DNA of 64,000 nucleotides from Armigeres subalbatus. Lineage: Eukaryota; Arthropoda; Insecta; Diptera; Culicidae. The position numbers were made by a program, and so were the translations under genes. Location: positions 213,328-277,327 of the forward strand of contig NW_026942880.1 of NCBI RefSeq assembly GCF_024139115.2. The letters are read 5' to 3'. The number at the start of each line of letters is the position of its first letter. Position 1 is the stretch's first letter. Positions 32,374-43,480 of this stretch are shown here, one piece after another. The notes under the pieces were generated by a model. It was not told the DNA's origin, did not search any database, and saw only the letters and a list, made by a program, of their open reading frames with translations.

Positions 32374-35300
32374 GGCTACGTATTGCTATTCCCATATTTT
32401 CATCACACCATCTGATACTATTGCCATCAACTGGTGTAGTACCTGCCTATTATCATCCGTTTGTTTTCTCACCATCTTGTTATATTTCGTTTTGTTTGCA
32501 TTGTCGCCGTGTACATCCGACGACAATCAAGCTCTTGTTGGCGTGGGAGCACCATACCTAGGTATACGTCCTTCTACCTTCGGAATTGTGAAATCAGCAG
32601 AAACGATTTGCGGAAACTTTTCGCTCTGGGAGATGATGCCATTGTTTGCATCTGTAATATGGATGCAAGCGAACCCATTCTGTGAATGCACTACCATCCA
32701 CAGTTTGGAGGCTGTTGCTTCTGGTCTGGTGTGCTAAGAGTGTTCCTTTGTTGGAGGTAATAGTGGCGTTGCTTGTGTTACTTATATTACAATAGGGAAA
32801 CAGTGAAAATTCAACAAAATTATAAAACTCACATTCAGTACTTCTCCAGTCTGCGTGAAACTCGATTAGCCCAAAAATTTTCATCGGTTATAAGTTTAAT
32901 ATTCTACGTTTAGTAATCATCAAGCAATGCTATGCTATTGTGCAAAATGCATAAACTGGTAAATGGCATGTACATCGTAAACAGTGTTTATGGGCTATGA
33001 ATAGATCTTTTTATATTTTTCCAATGCCGTAACTGGTGAATTTTGACTTGATATTCTTGACGCTCCCATTGTGCATTTTTGGCCAAACTGCAGTCTCGAT
33101 TTTCCTGCGGTAAGTTTTATATGCATCCTGCTTGAGAAATGGGAAAGAAAGCTACAGCAGCAGAGCTTGGATGTTATCCGGTGGAAAAGCATCGAGAAGC
33201 ATTTTTGGGTGACAATTTAAGAATTTATTTTTTCGTTTTAAATGTCGGTTTGTGTCAGCAGATTGCATGACTGCAGTTCAGGTTTGAAAATAAGGCATGG
33301 ATATCACTTTTCTTTTTGATTCAGGATAAACTTTATTGTAAGAAAACAGATTGCTTTTTGTTTTTTTTATTTCCTCAATTCTGTCCGACTGTACACATTT
33401 AGCCAAAAACTGTTTATTTGAACACCTAATGCAATATATTTAATAAATTCCGATTTCTAAAATATCAATAATTATTCCCTCTTAAGGCAGAGCAATTTTA
33501 TAAAAAAAATGTTAAATAAGCAATCAACCTGAAACAGTGTCCCAGTTCAACCAATCGAACATTATATCCATTAAACGCGTTAGTAATAAAAACCGATTTC
33601 ATCGAGTAGCGGAACGCTTAACAAGCAAAGCAATTATATCCATCGGAGGCGAATAAAAAATGATGTTGCTAATGAGCGTATTTTTCACCAATCTACCAGC
33701 GACAAATTTGTTTCGATGATGCTCGCCTTTCTCGTACAACAAACTTGTACGAAAGGCTTTCGTTTCACTCTATAGAGCGGGTCGAGCAAAATATCTGTCG
33801 AAGCATAGTTGGTCATTATTGAATGAAACACGTCTGACCAGTATTCGGAAAAGAGCTCGAAAAGCTCGTACGTTGGTAAGTTCGAGAAAGATAGTATCAA
33901 ATAGGTGAATTAACTTGGTCTGTTAGCTTTGCTTTATTCAAACTGCCATTACGCTGATTGGATCAACGAAATGGAAATTATTGGTGAATTTCATGGAACT
34001 GAAAAGGTTGGCGGTGTTAATCTTGTGGTTGACAGCGGCTCATCGTTTATGGAAATTTGATTTTTTTTCGGCTGCTTTGAAGCTTTACAGTGATTGACAA
34101 TGTTAATAAATGTAACGAAATACTGAAATATAAAATATTTTTGAAGTGAGCTTTAAAAAAATGTGTTCATGAATATTTAACCTTTCGGGCTCGCATCAAT
34201 TATATTTGTGACGTTTTAAAAAGCAAATATGAGAGCCTGGATTTTCCGGAAATTATTTACGGATTGATATATCTTAGTATACCTTGGTTAATGAGAAGTG
34301 TTGTTTGTTGGAAGTTATTCAATTGAATACCAGTTGGTCAATTGTCACATGTTAAATGACATGTTGAGGGTTAGTGTACATTATTACATAAGTAATTTTT
34401 CTGTATCCAAACCGTCTCCTACTTATAAGGTCAAATTTTTTTATTATATGGAGCGTAAAATGGCATACCCTCTTTCCCCATAAGTGCTTAAGTAATAATG
34501 TACGTACCCTGGACCGAAATTCATCCAACCGAATTCCATTTTACTGAAATATGCTGAATGGAAATAAAATTGCTTCACGAGTAAGAAAAGAGTGTAATTT
34601 AGCTTACCAAAAACGTCACACTCGCGCGAACTTACTGTGCGGCCTAATTCCGCTGAACGAGCTGTCCGTTGGTTGATCGCTTGTGTGCTGCCTTATCGAG
34701 CGTGCGCCGTGCAACTCCGTTCGTTGCCCGACGAGGAAAGAGGGACAGTCATGGCCTGCTATTCAATAGTCAATGTTCTACCGAACTGTTATAGAGGAGA
34801 TATTTGGAGCACTTTATTTCGTCCGCAACGTTAATTGCACGACCGCGTTCCAACCAAATGACTTGATTGTTTGTACATCACTAGATATCGACAGAAACTA
34901 ACCATGTACTAAAAAACAAGTAATTCAGTTGTAATGCGCTTGAGTAATGAACGTTGCTGGCGGGAATAGGTGGTACTGCCCAAATGGTTCTCTACCCTAC
35001 GGATGATATTTGCATATCTGTCATCAATGCACGCTGGAAGTGGATTGCCCAATTTCATTATATCCTACGCTACATTCTTCTTCTTCTAAAAAGAGAAAAA
35101 AAATTGACTTGGGATTTTCATAAACAACTATTTACATCCCATTTTTTTTTTTTCAAATTACAGCCAAGTCTTATTTTACAATCCAATTTTATCCATACTC
35201 AGATTTTATTTAAATATTTCAATTCTACGTTCAATACGATTTTCCAATCCGATACTCAAATCCAATGTATGAACCCAAAATGAAAATCTATTGTTCCTAT

Positions 35301-35740
35301 TTTATGAACAAAGGGGATTAAACCAACCAACATTGGAACGTTTTCATAATGGACTACAAAAATCATACATTCATATAAATCATTCAAGTTTTTTCTTCAA
35401 TCTCTTCATCTTTAATGGCTCTGCATTGCAACTGGATATTGGTCTACTCTTTACGTGTTCTATAGCAATTCCACAGTAATTCTTATATTCATATCCAATT
35501 TCTCAACTTATATTCCAATCCATGTCCATCTTTTAAATACAATCTCTAGCTTACAATCAAAAGTTGATTCTAATTTAATATTAATTTCAATATTTGCAAT
35601 CAAGCCATTTCCAATTTTCAAATCTATATAAAACATGCACTCACCCATTATCAAAATCATATGTTTCATTTCAAACAAATATCAAGAACAATCCAAATTT
35701 TTTTTTAATTCAAATACGCAAATACGCAAATGCATATTTA
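32374..35740. other. No recognisable gene
   Basis: AT-rich DNA with ORFs of 60-110 codons that carry no motif I know. The minus-strand region 32884-32594 is partly open but mirrored by plus-strand ORFs. Homopolymer runs occur near 33360 and 35130-35160. From about 35150 the plus strand becomes rich in TTCAA and CCAAT words ahead of the second satellite. Confidence 0.5.
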
Positions 35741-38700
35741 CTAAAAAGCCCTTCAAGATCAAGCCCTTCAAAGCTAGCCTTCAAGACTCGAAGCCTTCAG
35801 GCTAGCCTTCAAGAGCAGCCTCCTAACAGCCTTCAAGACGAGCTCCTCAGAGTCAGCCTCCTTCAAGAGGCTCCGAAGCCCTTCAAGAGCCAGCCTCCTT
35901 CAAGAGCCTCAGAGCCTGAGCCCTTCAAGAGGCCTCGGCCCTTCAGAGCCGAAGCCTCCTTCAGAGCTGAAGCCCTTCAGAGCTGTTCAGAGCCAGCCTC
36001 CTTCAAAGCCTGAAGCCTCCTCAAGAGGCCTCGAAGCCCTTCAAGAGGTCCTAAGCCCTTCAGAGCCTCGGCCTCCTTCAGAGCCTGGAAGCCTCCCTTC
36101 AAGAGGCTCCAGCTCAAGAGCCAGCCTCCTTCAAGAGCCTGGAAGCCTTCAAGACCTGAGCCCTTCAGAGCCGGCCTCAAGAGGCCTGAAGCCCTTCAAG
36201 AGGCTCGAAGCCTCCTTCAAGACCGGCTCCTCAAGCCGAAGCCTCCCTTCAAGAGGCCCGGCCTCCTTCAAGAGCAGCTCCTTCAAGAGGCCCAGCCTCC
36301 TTCAAGAGGCCCGGAAGCCCTTCCAAGAGGCCCCAGCCTCCTCAAGAGGCCTGGAAGCCTCCTTCAAGAGGCCCGAAGCCCCTTCAAGAGGCCCGGAAGC
36401 CCCTTCAAGAGCCGCCTTCAGGCTCAGCCTCCTCAAGAGGCCCGAAGCTCCTTCAAGAGGCCTGGAAGCCTCCTTCAAGAGGCCCGAGCCCTTCAAGAGC
36501 CTGGAAGCCCCTTCAAGAGGCCCGGAAGCCTCCTTCAAGAGGCCTGGAAGCCTCCTTCAAGAGGCCCGAAGCCTCCTTCAAGAGGCCGCCTCAGAGCAGC
36601 TCCTTCAAGAGGCTCAGCCCCTTCAAGAGGCCTCGAAGCCTCCTCAAGGGGCTCAGCCTCCTCAAGGCCGAAGCTCCCTTCAAGAGGCCCAAGCCTCCTT
36701 CAAGAGGGCTCGAGCCTCCTTCAAGAGGGCTGGCCTCCCTTCAAGAGGCCTCAGCCTCCTTCAAGAGGCCCAGCCTCCTCTGAGGCCCGGAAGCCTCCTT
36801 CAAGAGGCCCAGCCTCCTCCCAGAGGCCCAGCCCTTCAAGAGGCCTCAGCCCCTTCAAGAGGCCCGGAAGCCTCCTTCAAGAGGCCTCGAAGCCCCTTCA
36901 AGACCAGCTCTTCAAGAGGCTCAGCCTCCTTCAAGAGGCCCGGAAGCCTCCTTCAAGAGGCCAGCCTCCTCAAGAGGCTCAGCCTCCTTCAAGAGGCCCG
37001 GAAGCCTCCCTTCCAGAGGGCTCGGAGCCCTTCAAGAGGCCCGGAAGCCTCCTCCAAGAGGCCTGAAGCCCTTCAAGAGGCCTGGAAGCCTTCCAAGAGG
37101 CCTCAGCCTCCTCCAAGAGGCCCAGCTCCTTCAAGAGGCCTCGGAAGCCTCCTTCCAAGAGGCCCAGCCTCCTCAAGAGGCAGGCCTGAAGCCCTTCCAA
37201 GAGGCTCCTGGAAGCCTCCTTCCAAGAGGCCTCAAGCCCTCCAAGAGGCCCGGAAGCCTCCCTTCCAAGAGGCCCGGAGCCTCCAAGAGGCCTCAGCTCC
37301 TTCCAAGAGGGCCCGGAAGCCTCCTTCCAAGAGGGCCTGGAAGCCTCCTCCAAGAGGCCTGGAGCCCTTCAAGAGGCCTGAGCCCTCCAAGAGGCCCGGC
37401 CCCTCCAGGCTCAGCCTCCTCCAAGAGGCCTGGCCTCCTCCAAGAGGCTGGAAGCCTCCTCCAAGAGGCCCAGCCCCTCCAAGAGGCCCGGAAGCCTCCT
37501 CCAAGAGGCTCGGAGCCTCCTTCCAAGAGGCCCGGAAGCCTCCCAAGAGGCCTGGAAGCCTCCTTCAAGAGGCTCGAAGCCCCTTCCAAGAGGCTCAGCC
37601 TCCTCCAAGAGGCCCAGCCTCCAAGAGGCCCGGGCCTCCTCCAAGAGGCCTGGAAGCCTCCTTCCAAGAGGCCGGAAGCCTCTTCCAAGAGGGCTCAAGC
37701 CTCCTTCCAAGAGGCCTGGAAGCCTCCTCCAAGAGGCCTGGAAGCCTCCTTCCAAGAGGCCTGGAAGCCTCCTCCAAGAGGGCTCGCCCCCAAGAGGCCC
37801 GGAAGCCTCCTCCAAGAGGCCCGGCTCCTCCAAGAGGCCCGGCCTCCTTCCAAGAGGCCCAAGCCCCTCGAGGGCTCGGAAGCCTCCTTCCAAGAGGAGG
37901 CCCAGCCCCTCCAAGAGGCCCGGAAGCCTCCTCCAAGAGGCCCGGAAGCCTCCTTCCAAGAGGCCCCGGAAGCCTCCTCCAAGAGGCTCCGGAAGCCCTC
38001 CAAGAGGCCCGGAAGCCTCCTCCAAGAGGCCCAGCCTCCTTCCAAGAGGGCTCGGAAGCCCTCCAAGAGGCTCAGGCCTCCTCCAAGAGGCCCGCTCCTT
38101 CCAAGAGGGCTCGGAAGCCCTCCAAGAGGCCTGGAAGCCCAAGAGGCCTCGGGCCTCCTCCAAGAGGGCTCGAGCCCCTTCCAAGAGGCTCAGCCTCCTT
38201 CCAAGAGGCCCCGGCTCCTCCAAGAGGCCTGGAAGCCTCCTCCAAGAGGCCTCGAAGCCTCCTCCAAGAGGCCTCGGAAGCCTTCCTTCAAGAGGCCTCG
38301 GAAGTCCTCCAAGAGGCCCGGAAGCCCCTCCAAGAGGGCTCGGAAGCCTCCTCCAAGAGGCCCGCAGCCTCCTCCAAGAGGCCTCGAAGCCCTCCAAGAG
38401 GCCCGGAAGCCTCCTCCAAGAGCTCCAAGAGGCCTGGAAGCCCTTCCAAGAGGCTCGCCCCTCCAAGAGGCCCGGAAGCCTCCTCCAAGAGGCCTCAGCT
38501 CCCTTCCAAGAGGCCGCCCCCCAAGAGGCTCGGCTCCTCCAAGAGGCCTGGCCTCCTCCAAGAGGCCCGGAAGCCTCCAAGAGGCCCGGAAGCCCTCCAA
38601 GAGGCCTGAAGCCTCCTCCAAGAGGCCGGCCTCCTTCCAAGAGGCCCGGCCTCCTCCAAGAGGCCTGGAAGCCCTTCCAAGAGGCTCCAGCCCTTCCAAG

Positions 38701-39361
38701 AGGCCTCGGAAGCCTCCTCCAAGAGGCTCAGCCTTCCAAGAGGCCTCGGGCCTCCTTCCAAGAGGCCAGCTCCTTCCAAGAGGCCTGCCTCCAAGAGGCC
38801 AAGCCCCTTCCAAGAGGCCTGGAAGCCTTCCAGAGGCCTGGAAGCCTCCTTCCAAGAGGCTCGGAAGTCCTCCAAGAGGCCTGGAAGCCTCCTTCCAAGA
38901 GGCCTCGGAAGCCTCCTTCCAAGAGGCTCGGAAGCCTCCTTCCAAGAGGCCTCGAAGCCTCCTTCCAAGAGGGCTCGAAGCCTTCCAAGAGGCCCGGAAG
39001 CCTCCTTCCAAGAGGCTCGAAGCCTTTTCAAGGATCTCGAAATCCTTCACGAGGCTCGGAAGCCTTGTAGAGGCACAAAGCCTTCTTCAAGAGACTTGAA
39101 GCCTTTTTCAAGAGGCTAAAGCCCTTGCGAGGTTGAATTTTCAAGAGGCTTGAAAGCCTCCTTGCAAGAGGCTTGAAAGCCTCCTTGCAAGAGGCTTGAA
39201 AGCTTCCGTTCAAGAGGCTTGAAAGCCTCCTTTCGATAACCTTTATTTAAGAGGCACGGAAGCCTTTTTTAAAGACGCACGGAGTTAGTATTTTAAGAGG
39301 CTTGAAAGCTTTATTTTCAAGAGACTGAGAAGATTCCTTTCAAGATTCTCAGAAGCCTTCT
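35741..39361. repeat. Satellite array 2: 22-23-bp unit, GCCTC-N7-GAGGC
   Basis: About 3.6 kb, or roughly 160 units, typified by AAGCCTCCTTCCAAGAGGCC then TGG, with 22-bp variants lacking one T. Each unit is an interrupted dyad, GCCTC-N7-GAGGC. Three zones are visible: 35741 to about 37000 with CTTCAAGAGG, about 37000 to 39000 with CCAAGAGG, and about 39040 to 39361 with diverged AT-richer units (GCAAGAGGCTTGAAAGCC). The array is strongly G+C rich against an AT-rich background. Very long minus-strand ORFs here (such as 37411-38640) are repeat by-products. Confidence 0.95.
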
Positions 39362-39475
39362 ACAAGGACACTTCCCACGGAATCCAAATTTCAAAGTACT
39401 CACGTTTTCAAGGGAACACCACTCGATACAGAAGCAACGCACAACAGTAATTTATTTTTTTTTTTTTTTTTTTTA
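39362..39475 (+). repeat. Repeat bordering satellite 2, followed by poly-T
   Basis: AAGGACACTTCC, GGAATCCAAATTTCAAAGTA, CGTTTTCAAGGG and ACTCGATACAGAAG match the block at 15224-15312. A run of about 22 T follows at 39451-39473. Confidence 0.75.
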
Positions 39476-39956
39476 TAATATGCGGCCCGCTACTCACCCC
39501 CACACCAAAGAGCTCGAGATTTCTCTGAGCTCCCTGGTAATGGTCGCATCTAATTGCCATTAGCAAACATGTTGATATTTATAATTATAAAAAAAAAACA
39601 AAACTTATGGTGGAGTGTGACGATACTAAAAAAGAAACTAAACATTAAAACTTTGGAATCCAGTGGAAATTAACTTTCCTTTTAAGGATTCAAACGTGAT
39701 TTAAAAGGACAAAAGATATGTCCTACAAAGAGAAAAAAAACTAATAAACCAAAAAAGATAAATATGATATGTGCGATTAAAAACCTAATTTTACCTTTGT
39801 AATATTCTTTTATGGATTTTAAATGTGGTGCGGTTATCGATCTGTTTCAAGTATGTTGAAGCGAGTAATATTTGAGCGGACCGAAATAAGATAATTTTGT
39901 TTGACCAAGATCTGTCGAGCTCTAGATTGTAATAAATTGTTGGCTTGTCTAGTAGC

Positions 39957-40078
39957 ATGACCATGATTAATTTTGGACTTTGTACTGCCAGCCAAGCTCT
40001 TTCCAGAGTCATGACGCATCTGTTTGCAGACATGGAGCCATTTGTTTTCCACTATCTCGACGACATCGTAATATCATA
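39957..40078 (+). pseudogene. Ty3/gypsy reverse transcriptase fragment with YLDDIVIS
   Basis: Plus-strand translation gives INFGLCTASQALSRVMTHLF, then ADMEPFVFHYLDDIVIS. This is the segment from the FGL box to the catalytic YLDD box of Ty3/gypsy RT. The fragment is about 40 codons long and ends in a stop. Only overlapping antisense ORFs reach 60 codons at this position, and those are shadows. Confidence 0.8.
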
Positions 40079-40415
40079 GATATAATTATCAAGATGTTGG
40101 GGTCCGAACAAATTAGTACTGATTTTATGGTTCCAATGTACTAAGTTACGGTACCCAAAACATTTTGAAAATTGACCTTCCCCTTGTATTGTTATCATTA
40201 CATTGCTCATTTTTCCTTCTTTCGAGCCCCTTGATTTTCTTGTCGCATGGTAACGAGAACTGAACTATCAACAAACAAAAATATTCGCGTGCCAGTGCAA
40301 ATTTCAATTTTTCCCGGTGACGAGAAATTATTATAAATTTGAAACTATGATTTCAGAACTGTAAATGGAGTGGACGCTGTGCTTATGAAGTAATAGATCA
40401 TTGCAAGAATCCTCG

Positions 40416-40527
40416 CTATCTCTTTCCCACTTGTTAAAAATTAGAAAACAACAGGACCACTACCTGTCAAATTTGACAAGTACTGGTCCTGTTGTTTTCT
40501 AATTTTCAACAGGTGGAAAAGAGATAG
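40416..40527. repeat. 112-bp near-palindrome
   Basis: Arms of 56 bp centred on GTCAAATTTGAC at 40466-40477. The left arm reads CTATCTCTTTCCCACTTGTT and so on; the right arm is its reverse complement with about six mismatches. There is virtually no loop. It could be a very small foldback MITE or the source of a hairpin RNA; no target duplication is evident. Confidence 0.8.
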
Positions 40528-41999
40528 ACGATGTGATGACGTCAGCGTGCAATGGAGTATTCTCGGCTGAGTGAACCATAATCTTCAGAAAACTATACAC
40601 AGCAAAAATGAATTAACTGAATTGTAAAAACTGAATCACCACAGGTCGAGTGCATTGGAATTCGCGGTTTCGCTGAAGCTTTTGTTTGACCTCTTTCAGA
40701 TTCCAGCGTTAGATGATATCAAAACACAAAACTTTAACAAATATTTAACAGATATATTCAGTATCTTCTTAACAAACGATGCTCTAAAAACTAAATGAGA
40801 TCATTTTTTTTTTCAGATGATCGTTGGATCACACATCTACATTTGTGTTGAAGGATTTCTGAGTGATTATTGTGTAACCTTCCAGCTATGGTTATACTGG
40901 ATTCTATTTGCAAGAATAACGACGAACCTTGCTTAAATGTCTGAAACCGTCTCCGTCATAGTTTCAAAAATATTTCTGTGCAAAGCCAAAATGTAAATCA
41001 GAAAAGATATTGTGTATTATCTTTTAGCAGTTTGTCTCCAACACGCTTTGTGTTCTTTAGCATGAAACGCCTCGGGGAGACTAAAACAAACCGCTTTTCA
41101 GCCCGAATTTCAACCGGAAAATAAACGTAAAGACAAAGAATTGAATATGCGTTAATTCCGGGTTCTGTGTTTCTTTCACTTCGCCTTCTTTATCATTTAG
41201 AGTTCCCCTAAAAGCCACGAAGAACCAAAATCATCGGTCCTATCCGTTAGTTTCTTACCATGTTTTACTCCTCGGGAAGTTTTCCAATACAGAAGTAGTA
41301 TAAAATTTCATCTGCACACAAAATTATAGAAAAACGAATCTCACTCTGGGCAAGAATTATTTTCTCGATTTTTGGCCACCTGATTTGCGCACATCAGTGC
41401 CACTTTTAGTAAGTTCATTCGTATACTCACTATGAAGCAAATAGCCGTTAATTTCAAATGTTGTTGGGAAAATTTCATACAGCGCTTGATGCCACCACAA
41501 TCGCCCTGTATATGACGGGCAGGTATTGGGCGAAAATAAGAGAGTGACAACCCCATTTGCTCACCCACCCGGTATTTTTTTGTATCCTCTATTATAGAGG
41601 ATTATAGAGGATTTATTATTATAAATCTTCTTCTCTTATATATAAAAATGAAATGGTCTGTGTTCGTATCCGCATAACTCAAAAACGGCTGGATGGATTT
41701 TTTTCATTTCTTCAGCAGAAACATTCGTTATAGTTTCCGACGGGTTAATAGGGTATTCTCCCATGTGGAAACCAAGACTAAAGCTAAGAAAATTGTGAAA
41801 AACTAAAACTTGAGTTTGTATGGGAATCTTTGCATGGGCAGTTGAAAACGGACATTTCCGGAATCTTTTAAAATGATTTCAACAACCCTTAATAACATTC
41901 CAAGCTTCTGAGAGTTTCGTAATGCAATCCTGAATTAGCACCATGAGTATGTGAAGCGAAGACATTTCAGTAAATTATACTGCGATACTAGATCTGAAT
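40528..41999. other. No recognisable gene
   Basis: AT-rich DNA. A small tandem repeat, ATTATAGAGG, lies at 41590-41612. The following ATATATAAAAATGAAATGG segment is discussed under rejected items. Confidence 0.5.
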
Positions 42000-42700
42000 C
42001 CAATTGATCTCTCAAGTTTCTTTCATCTGTTTAATTATCGTCTTGATGTCCAGTCTTTATTGATCAAACTCAAACGACTCTCGCTGCGCCGGTAACGATG
42101 ACCTTCAATCGCTCGCTGGATAGTGGTATTTTCCCAACTGCATGGAAGATCGCCTCAATTATTCCTTTTCACAAATCCGGTAATATCCACAATGTAGAAA
42201 ACTATCGTGGGAATTCCATCCAAAGCTGCCTCCAACAAATGTTCGAGAAGATGGTTTATGAAGTTGTGTATCAAGCGGTTCCCCCTATAATCTCCGAAAA
42301 TCAACACGCCTTTGTTCGGAAACGGTCGACAACGAGAATCCTGATGGTTTTTACCAACTCACTAATTAACTCCATAGAAAGAAAATGTCAAGTTGGTGCC
42401 ATATACCTCCACCCCATCACCCCGAATGCCATTACCCCGAAGGCCACTACCGCGAATGGGACAGTACCCCGAAAACCATCACCCCGAATAGGACACTACC
42501 CCGAAATCCATTACTAAATGTAGTTCCATAACATTCTGCCGTTTGCGCGAGCCATGCTGACTGATTACATCAATGAGTCATTATTTGAAAAGTCAGATTT
42601 AACGACCACATCAACATGATTACAGCCAAAGCTTTGGCCATGCTGGGATTCTTGAAAAGAAACACGAATTCCACAAATTTCTACATATCTAACCTAGCAA
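42000..42700 (+). pseudogene. Jockey-like LINE reverse transcriptase relic, split by a CCCCGAA repeat
   Basis: The plus strand reads FNRSLDSGIFPTAWKIASII, then SGNIHNVENYRGNSIQSCL and ISENQHAFVRKRSTTRILMV (42098-42405): the N-terminal RT boxes of Jockey-group LINEs. At about 42410 the frame runs into a tandem CCCCGAA repeat. After it, FNDHINMITAKALAMLGFLK-like sequence (around 42600-42660) is the downstream RT region. The central catalytic part is missing, so this is an internally deleted relic. Confidence 0.75.
42410..42515. repeat. ACCCCGAA short tandem repeat
   Basis: Units such as CATCACCCCGAATGCCATTA and CACTACCCCGAAATCC. The period and style resemble the GGCCGAA arrays elsewhere in the window, with CCCC in place of GGCC. 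It replaces the catalytic part of the Jockey-like RT. Confidence 0.7.
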
Positions 42701-42744
42701 GTTATTCCACATATACTATTACTTTCAAGCAGTTGAATGCATAA

Positions 42745-43480
42745 TCAAAACTGTCTCTATACTGGCTTTTACCACCCGAACAACTTTGTGAAAGACGGCA
42801 ACTCTCTAAATGCCACAGATTGCTATTTATTTAGCATTAAAAGTATTTCCTCATACACTAGCGCCACTACGAATTTCAAAACAAGCTTGCCTCCATCACA
42901 ATGGCTCATACCTTTCAACGACGATAACTTAACTAGTATAGCGCCACAAAGCAGACTAATTTCTGAATAAACCTGCTTTTACATGACTTTTACTGACCGA
43001 GCAACTTTGTAGAAGATGGTTATTTTCTAAATCTAACAGATTGCGATTTATGTCACCTAACAAGCAATTCCCCATTTACTAGCGCCGCCAAGCGAATGAG
43101 CTCTAAAGTAATTCTGTATCCTTATTGGATATTACCACCTGAACAACTTTGTAGAAGACGGCAACATCCTCAATCTCACAGATTACGAGATATCTCACCT
43201 TAGGGTGAAGCCAGAGTAAACGCGACTTGCGATGCGACGCGACGCGACAGTGCAATTTGACAGCCTGTTGATAATGATTGTTATTCTTTTACGTGAGTCG
43301 CGTCGCGTCGCATCGCACGTCGCGTCTACTCTGGCGGGCCCCTTACTAGTGAAATATTTCCCCATCCATTGGCGCCGCCAAGCGGATGAATTCCAAACTA
43401 AACTCACCTCTGTCATGATAGCTCTGACCACTTGAACGACATGTAGAAGACGGCAATTTTCTAAATCTTACATTTTTCGA
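42745..43480. repeat. Imperfect ~0.2-kb tandem repeat, about four units
   Basis: Each unit contains GAACAACTTTGTAGAAGACG, an ACAGATTGCGATTTAT-like block, a TTCCCCAT block and TAGCGCCGCCAAGCGGATGA. Starts are near 42776, 42996, 43138 and 43425. Unit three is interrupted by the MITE at 43203-43342. No coding signature was recognised. The units may derive from one transposon-internal repeat. Confidence 0.75.
43203..43342. mobile_element. 140-bp MITE, TTA target duplication
   Basis: Inverted ends GGGTGAAGCCAGAGTAAACG / GTCTACTCTGGCGGGCCCC, continuing inward as GCGATGCGACGCGACGCGAC against GTCGCGTCGCGTCGCATCGC. Flanked by TTA at 43200-43202 and 43343-43345. The sequence on both sides joins to restore a unit of the host tandem repeat, which confirms the insertion. 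PIF/Harbinger-type by target duplication. Confidence 0.88.

Noticed and set aside
36979..39050. Very long minus-strand ORFs (up to 409 codons) rich in Gly, Leu, Arg, Trp
   Set aside because: These are translations of satellite 2; several overlapping frames are open at once because the G+C-rich monomer lacks stop codons.
41630..41760. Possible Helitron 5' end (TTATATATAAAAATGAAATGG, then GCATAACTCAAAAACGGCTGG)
   Set aside because: It resembles insect Helitron starts from memory, but I could not find a 3' CTRR end with hairpin or any Rep/helicase sequence, so it is not reported as a feature.
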